DNA from: JBOGXB01 sp050694215
Lineage (GTDB): Bacteria; Actinomycetota; CADDZG01; WHSQ01
Direction of reading: 5' to 3'
DNA: 22,222 nt
NCBI GenBank assembly: GCA_050694215.1
Contig: JBOGXB010000031.1
Span: 1-22,222 of the forward strand
Under the pieces are notes generated by a model. The model did no database searches. It saw only the letters and a list, made by a program, of their open reading frames with translations, and had not been told where the DNA came from. The position numbers were made by a program, and so were the translations under genes. Positions 15,814-22,118 of the stretch are shown in pieces. Positions within the stretch are counted from its first letter, which is position 1. Each line of letters opens with the position of its first letter.

Positions 15814-17268
15814 TCATTTCCTCAGCACGCTTGTCCCGAGCGCGCCTGGAGCCGGATCGAGACCGAACAGGTCCAGGATCGTGCAGTGCACGTCCCACAG
15901 GTGCAAGCCGTCCTTCTCGCCCGTGGCTTGGCCGGGCGCGTTATTCATGATGAAGATGCCACGCTCAGCGTGATTGGCCTCGTCCGGTCCGGTGTCGTTC
16001 TCGAAGGTGTAGATCGAGCCGTGGCCGAGCGAGCCGACCGAACGCCATCTCAGCTCGCCGAAGATCAAGATGAGGTCGGGCGCCACGCCGTTCTGCGTCG
16101 TGTAGAGCTCCTCGGGCTTGTGGGCCTTGTTTCCCATCGGCTTGCCCTCGTGGTCGACCATCCCCTCGATTCTCTCGATGAGCTCGTCGCGCACCTTCTC
16201 GTACTCGGTCTGCGGAACCGTCCCGTTCGGTTCCCGTCCCTCCACGTTCAGGAACAGGCGGCCGTAGTAGCCGCCGTCGCCCCATGCCTTGGTCTTCGAC
16301 CAGTCGATGTCCATCTTGTTGATCGGCGTGATGCCGTTGGGCTCGTCTTTGAACGACAGGTAGCCCTCTTGCTTAAGCCATTCGTTGAGGCAGACGCCAC
16401 CAACCATCGCCTTGGCACCGTGATCCGACACCACCAGGACAGTCGTGTCGTCGTCGCTGTGTCTTTCGAGCAACTCGCCGATCTTGCCGTCGAGATAGCG
16501 GTAGTACTCGCGCAACGATTCCTTGTACGGGTTGTCGGGTTCGTAGCGTGGATGATCGGGGTCGATGAAACTCCAGATCCCGTGATTGAGACGGTCGGGG
16601 CCCATCTCGACCATCACGAAGAAGTCCCAGGGCTTGTTCGTCAGCAGGTAATCCGCAGCCTTGAAACGTTGCTCGGTCATCCTGTATGACTCGTCGATTA
16701 TGTACTGCGTGTTGTCGGTGCGGAAGTTGCGCACGTCGAATACGTACTCCCCGACCTTGTCGATGAGCTCCTGCTTCAGTTCCTTCGGATAGGTGTAGTC
16801 GGCCTCGTTGTTCGGCGTCAGGAAGCAGCCGATCTGGATCCCGTTGACCTCCTTAGGCGGGTAGCTCGGCGGAACGGACATGACGATGCAGTCCTTGCCA
16901 TGCCGGGAGAGGATGTCCCACACCGTTGCCTCCTTGACCGCCCACGAGGTGGCGAAGGAGAGGCCCTCATAGGAGTGGTCCTTGCGATTGCGGAAACCGT
17001 AGATCCCGAGCGTGCCCGGATCCTTGGACGTCATCATGCACATCCAGGCCGGCACCGTGATCGGTGGGACGATCGACTCGAGGGGGCCGAACAGACCGTT
17101 CTCCCGCAGCTTGGTGAGGTTGGGGATGTCGCCCGCGTACTCGTCGAAGACATGCTGTGGGGGGGCACAGTCCAGCCCGATGACCATCACCTTGTGCCCC
17201 CTCTTATCGGTCGTGGGGGTGCCTGCAGTGATCTCGGGTCTCTTCTTAAGCTTGTCGAGAAAACCCAT
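15814..17268 (-). CDS. Alkaline-phosphatase-superfamily phosphodiesterase/nucleotide pyrophosphatase-like protein
   Basis: 484 aa, ATG 17268, 15 bp after the sat stop with a TAAGGAGG ribosome-binding site that includes that stop. No signal peptide, so it is cytosolic. Metal and catalytic positions follow the type I phosphodiesterase/nucleotide pyrophosphatase pattern: VIGLDCAPPQ (Asp33), nucleophile-position Thr71 in PITVPAW, GPDRLNHGIW (Asp225, His229), VVSDHGAKAM (Asp282, His283) and a late GHG plus ANHAERGIFIM. Enzymes of this fold hydrolyse phosphodiesters, nucleotide pyrophosphates or sulfate esters. Its place between sat and cysC suggests a substrate linked to APS, PAPS or PPi, but no such activity is established that I know of. 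Family confident; reaction unknown. Confidence 0.85.
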   Translation of the reverse strand: MGFLDKLKKRPEITAGTPTTDKRGHKVMVIGLDCAPPQHVFDEYAGDIPNLTKLRENGLFGPLESIVPPITVPAWMCMMTSKDPGTLGIYGFRNRKDHSYEGLSFATSWAVKEATVWDILSRHGKDCIVMSVPPSYPPKEVNGIQIGCFLTPNNEADYTYPKELKQELIDKVGEYVFDVRNFRTDNTQYIIDESYRMTEQRFKAADYLLTNKPWDFFVMVEMGPDRLNHGIWSFIDPDHPRYEPDNPYKESLREYYRYLDGKIGELLERHSDDDTTVLVVSDHGAKAMVGGVCLNEWLKQEGYLSFKDEPNGITPINKMDIDWSKTKAWGDGGYYGRLFLNVEGREPNGTVPQTEYEKVRDELIERIEGMVDHEGKPMGNKAHKPEELYTTQNGVAPDLILIFGELRWRSVGSLGHGSIYTFENDTGPDEANHAERGIFIMNNAPGQATGEKDGLHLWDVHCTILDLFGLDPAPGALGTSVLRK

Positions 17269-17283
17269 CCGGCTGAAGCCTCC

Positions 17284-18462
17284 TTACTTCTTGCGCTGGG
17301 CTTGGATCAGGATCCGAGCCACCTCGGGACGAGAGAACTCGCGAGGCGGCTCCTTACCCTCCATGAGGATCTGGCGAACCTGGGTCCCCGAGAGGTGGAC
17401 GTGGGAGCTCTGATCATGAGGACAAGTCTTTTGCGACGCCATGCCCTCACATTCCTTGCAGAAGAAGGAGTGCTCGAACTTGAGGGGGGTGATGCCGAGC
17501 TCCGTGTCATCGAAGCGGTCGAAAATCTCCTGTGCCTCGTAGGTTCCGTAGTAGTCACCAACTCCCGCGTGATCGCGCCCGACGATGAAGTGGGTCACGC
17601 CGTAATTCTTGCGAAGCAGCGAGTGCCAGATGGCCTCCCGCGGCCCTCCATAGCGCATCGCTGCGGGGAATACGGACAGGATGACCCGATCGCGCGGGTA
17701 ATAGCTCTCCATCAATGCCTCGTAGCACTCCATCCTGACCTCGGCCGGGATGTCGTCTCCCTTGGTGCCGCCTACGAGCGGATGGATGATCAGGCCGTCG
17801 ACAGTCTCAAGTGCCACTTTGGTCAGGTACTCGTGCGCACGGTGAATCGGGTTTCTGGTCTGAAACGCGACTACGGTTCTCCATCCGCGCTCCGCGATCT
17901 GCTCCCGTAGTTGCAACGGCGTGTTGCGATACTCGGCGAACTCGTGCGCGAACACGTTCTCGAGCACGGTCACCTCGCCGCCTACGTATTTGGGGCCCTG
18001 GGAGTAGAGATAGGCAACGCCGGGATGCGCGTCGTCGGTCGTCCCGTACGTGAGCTCCGCCTCACGCTCGGCGTGGTAGTCGAAGACGTCATCGACGTCC
18101 AGGATGGCGACGGCCCTTCCCTCGTAGACGATCGCGGCTTGCTCTCCCTGCTCGAGAGCGGCCGTCTCTTCGGCGGTCGCCGACAGGGTGATCGGGAGGC
18201 TCCATGGGAGCCCACCAGCCAAGTGCATGTCCTCGACGACCGAGTTGTAGTCGCCCGCGGTCATGAACCCTCGATTGGGAGAGACGGCACCGACCGAGAA
18301 GAGCTCGAGATCGGACAGGACGCGGCGAGCGGACGTCTCGATCGTGGGGAGGTCCTTCGCCCTGGCCCTCAGGTCGTCGAGCTCGTCCTCGGCCGCGAGG
18401 CGCAGCTCGAGCGCCCCCCCGTGAGGGCTGTTCCCAGGTACGTCCTTGAGGGTCGTGGGCAT
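17284..18462 (-). CDS. sat: Sulfate adenylyltransferase (ATP sulfurylase, homomeric Sat type)
   Basis: 392 aa from ATG 18462, which has an AAGGAG ribosome-binding site 6 nt upstream; 16 further upstream codons are open but unlikely to be used. The N-terminal PUA-like domain carries ELFSVGAVSPNRGFMTAGDY. The catalytic domain has QTRNPIHRAHEYL (HxxH-type, 201-213) and VGRDHAGVGDYYG (GRD motif, 295-297). Cys335, Cys338, Cys347 and His349 (FFCKEC..KTCPHD) form the zinc site seen in bacterial and archaeal Sat. No APS-kinase domain is fused. It makes APS and PPi from sulfate and ATP. First gene of a five-gene operon (sat, phosphodiesterase, cysC, PHP, GNAT). Three phased GCACTC repeats lie 50-77 bp upstream. 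Confidence 0.96.
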   Translation of the reverse strand: MPTTLKDVPGNSPHGGALELRLAAEDELDDLRARAKDLPTIETSARRVLSDLELFSVGAVSPNRGFMTAGDYNSVVEDMHLAGGLPWSLPITLSATAEETAALEQGEQAAIVYEGRAVAILDVDDVFDYHAEREAELTYGTTDDAHPGVAYLYSQGPKYVGGEVTVLENVFAHEFAEYRNTPLQLREQIAERGWRTVVAFQTRNPIHRAHEYLTKVALETVDGLIIHPLVGGTKGDDIPAEVRMECYEALMESYYPRDRVILSVFPAAMRYGGPREAIWHSLLRKNYGVTHFIVGRDHAGVGDYYGTYEAQEIFDRFDDTELGITPLKFEHSFFCKECEGMASQKTCPHDQSSHVHLSGTQVRQILMEGKEPPREFSRPEVARILIQAQRKK

Positions 18463-18511
18463 AGCTTCTCCTTGTCCCTGAGGGGTCGTCGATGACTGGA
18501 GGCGCGACAAA

Positions 18512-18539
18512 GCACTCCTGGCGCACTCCTATAGCACTC
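18512..18539. repeat. Three direct GCACTC repeats with 11-bp period upstream of sat
   Basis: GCACTC occurs at 18512-18517, 18523-18528 and 18534-18539, so the period is exactly 11 bp; flanking bases extend the match to about GCACTCCT in the first two. They read GAGTGC towards sat, 50-77 bp before its ATG. Helically phased repeats of this kind usually bind several protomers of one regulator on one face of the DNA. The regulator is not identified. Confidence 0.7.
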
Positions 18540-18558
18540 TAAACTAGCAGGCCCGAGC

Positions 18559-18594
18559 CGTGCATGCACGACATCAAAGGGGTTGAACGTCGTG
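18559..18594. repeat. 12-bp palindrome and overlapping hairpin between the unknown gene and sat
   Basis: CGTGCATGCACG (18559-18570) is a perfect palindrome. Overlapping it, CACGAC (18567-18572) and GTCGTG (18589-18594) form an inverted repeat with an inner TCAA/TTGA pairing. There is no U-tract, so this is not a standard terminator. It is more likely an operator or a processing or read-through structure. Confidence 0.45.
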
Positions 18595-18621
18595 GCTCCT
18601 GGAGGCCGTGGACTGCCCGTG

Positions 18622-19347
18622 CTACCTGCGGATCAGGCGCCGGTTGACGGCATCGAGCGTGGCCCGAACCGCGGACTCGGCCAGCGGACCGCCCCTGGTG
18701 AGGGCGGCCCCCAGCATGTCCAGCCCCCCGGTCTCCTCCACGACTACGAGGATGGCCTCCTGTCCACTCACGTTGACGAGCGAGGCACTCTTCAGCGCGA
18801 AGTTGAGTTCGGGGACCAGGCTCGAGACGGCCTCCAGGGTAGCCTCGGCGAGGACCTTTAACCCATGTGGGGTCTTCTCCGATGTCGCCCGGCCCACGAC
18901 CTCCTCCACCTCGGAGGCCAGGGCGACGTGGGCTTCGGATGACCAGCTCGATGACGTCAGTGAGACCCGCTGCAGCACCGGCCTCATCTCCGGTCCTGCG
19001 GCGGCATCCGGGTCGGACCGAGAGACCTTCTGAACCGTGCTCATCGGGCCCCTCGTGCGGGCCTCTTGCTCCGCGAACTCAACCGCCCGCTCGAGGGACT
19101 CGAGGTCCCCGAAGTAGGACTCAGCCTCGAGCTCGAAGACGTAGACCTGGTTGACGGGCGAGGTGAGATCCCGCTTGCTGATCTCCTCGAGGATGAGTCC
19201 TTGGACCTCCTCCCGGTTCGTGCCCGTCTTGGTGAAGGCCTGGATCTCGGACGGGTTCCCATCCACTCCCGAGAGCACGACACACCCAAGGACCCCGGGG
19301 AGCTGCTTGATGGCCGTTTCGAGGTCGTCTACATCGAGCTGACTCAT
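18622..19347 (-). CDS. Conserved-looking protein of unknown function (241 aa)
   Basis: Start ATG 19347 is set by an AGGGGGG ribosome-binding site; the frame stays open 90 codons upstream but that part is the leader region. No signal peptide or membrane segment. The first part (about 1-75, MSQLDVDDLETAIKQLPGVL then CVVLSGVDGNPSEIQAF) alternates strands and helices like a small ferredoxin-like or ACT-like domain. An acidic link (ESLERAVEFAEQEA) follows. The second part (about 122-240) has the same alpha/beta character and ends in a helix (LAESAVRATLDAVNRRLIRR). I do not recognise the family and find no catalytic motif. It precedes the sat operon on the same strand, separated by 159 bp that carry the GCACTC repeats. 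It has its own promoter and structured leader. Confidence 0.75.
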   Translation of the reverse strand: MSQLDVDDLETAIKQLPGVLGCVVLSGVDGNPSEIQAFTKTGTNREEVQGLILEEISKRDLTSPVNQVYVFELEAESYFGDLESLERAVEFAEQEARTRGPMSTVQKVSRSDPDAAAGPEMRPVLQRVSLTSSSWSSEAHVALASEVEEVVGRATSEKTPHGLKVLAEATLEAVSSLVPELNFALKSASLVNVSGQEAILVVVEETGGLDMLGAALTRGGPLAESAVRATLDAVNRRLIRR

Positions 19348-19428
19348 CAACCCCCCTGGGGATCGCCGGCTGCCGGACAAAAAGCATATCCAGGCGGAGG
19401 GCGTGGCGGTAGCTAGAGGAGGGTGATG

Positions 19429-19489
19429 AAAAAGACGCACCCGCTGAGCCTTCTTCCCGGCCGAAACCGGTTTACAACTCAACGGGTGC
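19429..19489 (-). terminator. Strong hairpin with U-tract: attenuator or small-RNA end
   Basis: Read on the minus strand, GCACCCGUUGAG (19489-19478) pairs with CUCAGCGGGUGC (19448-19437) as 12 consecutive pairs including one G-U. An inner CCGG/CCGG stem is enclosed. The run GUCUUUUU (19436-19429) follows. On the plus strand the G-U becomes a mismatch and the U-tract is lost, so the element works only on the minus strand. It lies about 80 nt before the unknown gene's ATG and just after its probable start point. Confidence 0.6.
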
Positions 19490-19498
19490 AACAGGGAA

Positions 19499-19526
19499 CC
19501 TATAGGTGCGGAGGAAGTCCTGGCAA
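19499..19526 (-). promoter_or_regulatory. Probable promoter of the unknown gene or leader RNA
   Basis: Minus strand: TTGCCA (19526-19521), 16-bp spacer, TATAGG (19504-19499). Predicted start near 19492, three bases before the hairpin. The -10 box overlaps the palindrome ACCTATAGGT (19498-19507), a possible operator. Confidence 0.45.
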
Positions 19527-19545
19527 TACCCCGGCGACAGATTTG

Positions 19546-19576
19546 TTCGCGCTCTCTGGGAACTTTTCGCGCTCTC
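19546..19576. repeat. 11-bp direct repeat, 20-bp period, upstream of the minus-strand promoter
   Basis: TTCGCGCTCTC occurs at 19546-19556 and 19566-19576. On the minus strand the two copies are centred near -59 and -79 relative to the predicted start at 19492, where activators commonly bind. A spacing of 20 bp places them on about the same face of the helix. Confidence 0.6.
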
Positions 19577-19687
19577 GTTTCCGGGCGGCTCAGGGTGGGT
19601 AGTGCACGCCGGTCCAAGCAAGACGAGCATGGGAGGAATCGCCCGAACCATCCCGAAGGATATGAAGTTGCCGCCGCGCGGATCCTT

Positions 19688-19722
19688 GTGAGAGGATGCG
19701 CGGCATCTCACTCCCGGGTGAG
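19688..19722 (+). promoter_or_regulatory. Mutually exclusive hairpins upstream of the M23 gene
   Basis: CTCAC at 19707-19711 can pair with GTGAG at 19688-19692 (helped by ATGC/GCAT inside) or with GTGAG at 19718-19722 (6-nt loop). Such three-part complementarity can form an RNA switch, but no known riboswitch consensus is recognised here. Confidence 0.3.
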
Positions 19723-19809
19723 GGGGCAGGGGCCGTTCCGGGGGTGTGGTGGACCGATGGGTCGTCGCGGGCTCTAGCTGACCCAGAAGCCGAAAACGGG
19801 GGAGAGCGG

Positions 19810-20925
19810 ATGCCGAGAAGGGTGGATCGCGTCTGGATCGCGCTTGTAACCCTGACGACCCTTCTCATCCCCGCCGCCGGCTCGATCGCCGGCGCCCCCC
19901 AAGACAGGCTGGAGCGCACCGAGGATCAGCTCGAGGAGCTCCGCGATCGCATCAGGCGACACGAGACCGAAGCCCGGTCACTCGAGGACAGCATCGAGAA
20001 GCTGAACGATGTGATCATCGGTCAGCGCAATGAGGTAGACAAGCTCAACGCCGAGATCGCCGAGATCGAATCCAGGCTGCGCACGGTCGAAGCTCGCATC
20101 TCCCAGACCAAAGCGAAGATGGATCGGATCGAGGAGGTGGCCACCGAGCAGGCAGTTGCGCTCTACAAGTCGGGCGCAACGGACACCCTCGACGCGCTGA
20201 TCAACTCGAGGTCGCTGTCGGAGCTCGATGCGCGGGTCGAGATGCTCGGGGTCGCTGCTCAGGAGAACACGAGCACCCTTATCCAATACGGACGCTTGAA
20301 GGTCGAGATCCAGGCCCACCATCGAGAGCTCTTCGAGACGAAAAGCGAGCTCGACGACGCACGTGCCGCACACCAAAAGGTGCTGGACAACCTCGACAAC
20401 CTGTACGCCCGGCAGGCCGAGAAGCTCGAGGAGCTCGAGACGAAGCTGGGCCAGGAGCACGCACAGGAAGGCGCTCTCGAGAACGCGTCGGCGCGTATCG
20501 AGCAGACCATCCTCGAGAGAACGACGCTCGCGTCCGTTGCCGCGCTCGGGAAGTCCGATACCGGCTTCATCTGGCCGCTGAATGGAGGGATCACCTCTTA
20601 CTACGGCGAGCGTTGGGGTCGCATGCACACCGGGATCGACATCGACGGAACGACCGGCGAGCCCGTGGTCGCGTCGAAGTCCGGGCGAGTGATCCTTGCC
20701 TCCTCTTACTCCGGGTACGGGAACAGCGTGATCATCGACCACGGCGGTGGGTTCTCGACCTTGTACGCGCACCTGTCCGGCTTCGAGGTGTCTGGGGGCC
20801 AGGACGTGTCACAGGGAGAGATAATCGGGCGCGTCGGCTGCACGGGATCGTGCACCGGTGACCACCTCCATTTCGAGGTGCGCGTGAACGGCGCGCCTCG
20901 CGACCCGATGGACTACTTGCCCTAG
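19810..20925 (+). CDS. Coiled-coil M23 (LytM-type) peptidoglycan endopeptidase
   Basis: 371 aa from ATG 19810, preceded by a GGGGGAGAG ribosome-binding site; 38 further upstream codons are open but not protein-like. A signal peptide (RVWIALVTLTTLLIPAAGSIAGA) is followed by about 210 residues of heptad-rich coiled coil (LEELRDRIRRHETEARSLED and onward), as in EnvC and PcsB. The C-terminal M23 domain (about 255-370) has the zinc ligands HTGIDI and HLHFE plus GYGNSVIIDHGGGFSTLYAH. GCTGSCTGDHLHFE carries two cysteines where many relatives have serines, a possible disulfide. M23 enzymes cut peptide cross-links in the wall; the EnvC/PcsB layout is often linked to FtsEX control during division. Its stop shares CTAG with the opposing gene. 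Confidence 0.92.
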   Translation: MPRRVDRVWIALVTLTTLLIPAAGSIAGAPQDRLERTEDQLEELRDRIRRHETEARSLEDSIEKLNDVIIGQRNEVDKLNAEIAEIESRLRTVEARISQTKAKMDRIEEVATEQAVALYKSGATDTLDALINSRSLSELDARVEMLGVAAQENTSTLIQYGRLKVEIQAHHRELFETKSELDDARAAHQKVLDNLDNLYARQAEKLEELETKLGQEHAQEGALENASARIEQTILERTTLASVAALGKSDTGFIWPLNGGITSYYGERWGRMHTGIDIDGTTGEPVVASKSGRVILASSYSGYGNSVIIDHGGGFSTLYAHLSGFEVSGGQDVSQGEIIGRVGCTGSCTGDHLHFEVRVNGAPRDPMDYLP

Positions 20926-21878
20926 TCGAAAGGTGAGAGCGTCTTCAAGTAGATGTCGTAGCGGCGCACCATCGACATGCCCACTCTTTCGTAGAGCCTC
21001 GTAGCGCCGGTCACGTTCTCGGAATCCACATTGAGGCGCACCCGAGACATGGCCCGATTCACGAAGCCTGCGAAGGCATGCTCGAGCAGGCAAGTCCCGA
21101 TCCCCTTGCCCCTGTAGTCACGAGTGACCGCGAGCTCTGAGACCCAGGCCCGCATGTCGTCCTTGGCGATGTTGCCTATCAGCGTCCCAACGACCCTTCG
21201 ACCGTCACGGGCCACCCACCACAGATCGGGGTCGTAGTCCTCCCGCTCCAACTTCGACCGGCGCCATTCGGCGAACGACTCCTCCGGATAGCCCCAATGT
21301 CCCTTGAATGCCTCGGTCATCAACTCGTAGGCGGCGCGTTCGTCACGGCCGGGTTCGAATCTATCGATAAAGATGGGGGCGATCTCCCGAGGCATGGGCG
21401 CTTGCTGGAGTGCGATCTCCATGTGCCAGAAATGACGGACGACATGGAAGCGTCGGGAGCGTAGGAGAGCCGCCGCAGACGTGTCTGCTCCCGACGAGTC
21501 GACGTAGAGCTCGACGGCGTGGCCCCGCGCAAGCTCCCGAGCGCGGTCTTCGGCCCAGCCCAAGAGATAGGCCCCGATCCCCCTCCCGCGGTGATCTGGG
21601 TGCACGCGGCCCGCGCTCTCGACCTCCGCGCGAGGAACGGAGTCGTAGATCTCGACATAGGCTGCCGGCCCACCCTCCGGCGCCACGACCACACGCGTGT
21701 CTCGGGAGATTACGAAGCGGGGCCGACGCCAATCGTGCAGGAGCCACTCCCGAGTGAAGACGGGGTCCGCCCCCTCGGTGCGATCGACGTCGTCCATCAG
21801 CCTGACGACCGCCTCTGCATCCGCTTCGCTGGCCGGACGCGCCCAATACCCGAGAGGAAGATCGGGTGAAGTACTCAA
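20922..21878 (-). CDS. Tandem-domain GNAT acetyltransferase (MshD-like layout)
   Basis: 318 aa with a TTG start; no ATG is available in frame nearby. Two GNAT domains are visible. The first (about 10-155) has GRVHPDHRGRGIGAYLLGWAE and the second (about 165-318) has SELAVTRDYRGKGIGTCLL with NVDSENVTGATRLYERVGM. Both keep the acetyl-CoA-binding RGxGIG. Length and layout match mycothiol synthase (MshD, about 315 aa), which acetylates the cysteine of mycothiol's precursor. The same layout occurs in other GNATs, so the substrate is open. No other mycothiol gene is in the window. It converges on the M23 gene, and the stop codons of the two share 20922-20925. Confidence 0.85.
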   Translation of the reverse strand: MSTSPDLPLGYWARPASEADAEAVVRLMDDVDRTEGADPVFTREWLLHDWRRPRFVISRDTRVVVAPEGGPAAYVEIYDSVPRAEVESAGRVHPDHRGRGIGAYLLGWAEDRARELARGHAVELYVDSSGADTSAAALLRSRRFHVVRHFWHMEIALQQAPMPREIAPIFIDRFEPGRDERAAYELMTEAFKGHWGYPEESFAEWRRSKLEREDYDPDLWWVARDGRRVVGTLIGNIAKDDMRAWVSELAVTRDYRGKGIGTCLLEHAFAGFVNRAMSRVRLNVDSENVTGATRLYERVGMSMVRRYDIYLKTLSPFD

Positions 21879-21938
21879 TGAATCCCGGCGGCTATCTCTC
21901 GACCTTGTGACCGTACGGGAAGACCCATCGGAAGAGAC

Positions 21939-22070
21939 TCAAGCCAGGTTGCTTACACCAGCAGTCCTCGGCGCATTGGCACGTCCACTCACCGAACGTT
22001 CCTGAACGTGGCCAACGACCGCGAGACCGAGATAGACGAGCCCGAACATCGCAAGAATGCGCTTGAGCAT
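21939..22070 (-). CDS. Small single-pass membrane protein (43 aa), possibly leaderless
   Basis: ATG 22070 to TGA 21939. The N-terminus MLKRILAMFGLVYLGLAVVG has positive charges followed by one hydrophobic helix (about 5-20). The tail is short, polar and rich in Ser, Ala and Arg. I do not recognise it. Support comes from the -10-like TATCAT exactly 6 nt before the ATG, the actinobacterial leaderless pattern, and from the membrane-protein composition. No ribosome-binding site is present. It lies 48 bp after groEL on the same strand and before the tandem GNAT. It could also be a chance ORF. Confidence 0.45.
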   Translation of the reverse strand: MLKRILAMFGLVYLGLAVVGHVQERSVSGRANAPRTAGVSNLA

Positions 22071-22076
22071 CACAGG

Positions 22077-22082
22077 ATGATA
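22077..22082 (-). promoter_or_regulatory. -10-like hexamer for the 43-aa ORF
   Basis: TATCAT on the minus strand (22082-22077), 6 nt before ATG 22070. The predicted start point coincides with the A of the ATG. No clear -35 box. Confidence 0.4.
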
Positions 22083-22118
22083 GCGAGGGTTCGGGCCGGG
22101 AAGATTACCGACCGACGG

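Larger units (their letters stand above)
19348..19809. other. 462-bp non-coding divergent region with regulatory structure
   Basis: No protein-like ORF is present. From left to right it holds the AGGGGGG site of the unknown gene, a U-tract and hairpin (19429-19489, minus strand), a minus-strand promoter (19499-19526), an 11-bp direct repeat with a 20-bp period (19546-19576) and competing hairpins (19688-19722) in the likely leader of the M23 gene. Its length and structure density are unlike any other gap in the window. Confidence 0.6.

Noticed and set aside
15886..17910. Two long plus-strand ORFs (15886-16689 and 16900-17910) opposite the sulfate operon
   Set aside because: Both are shadows of the phosphodiesterase and sat frames, which carry intact catalytic motifs.
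19491..19535. RNase P or SRP RNA suggested by GGAGGAAGTCC
   Set aside because: Only one short block resembles rnpB (and lacks an A). No other conserved RNase P or SRP element is present nearby.
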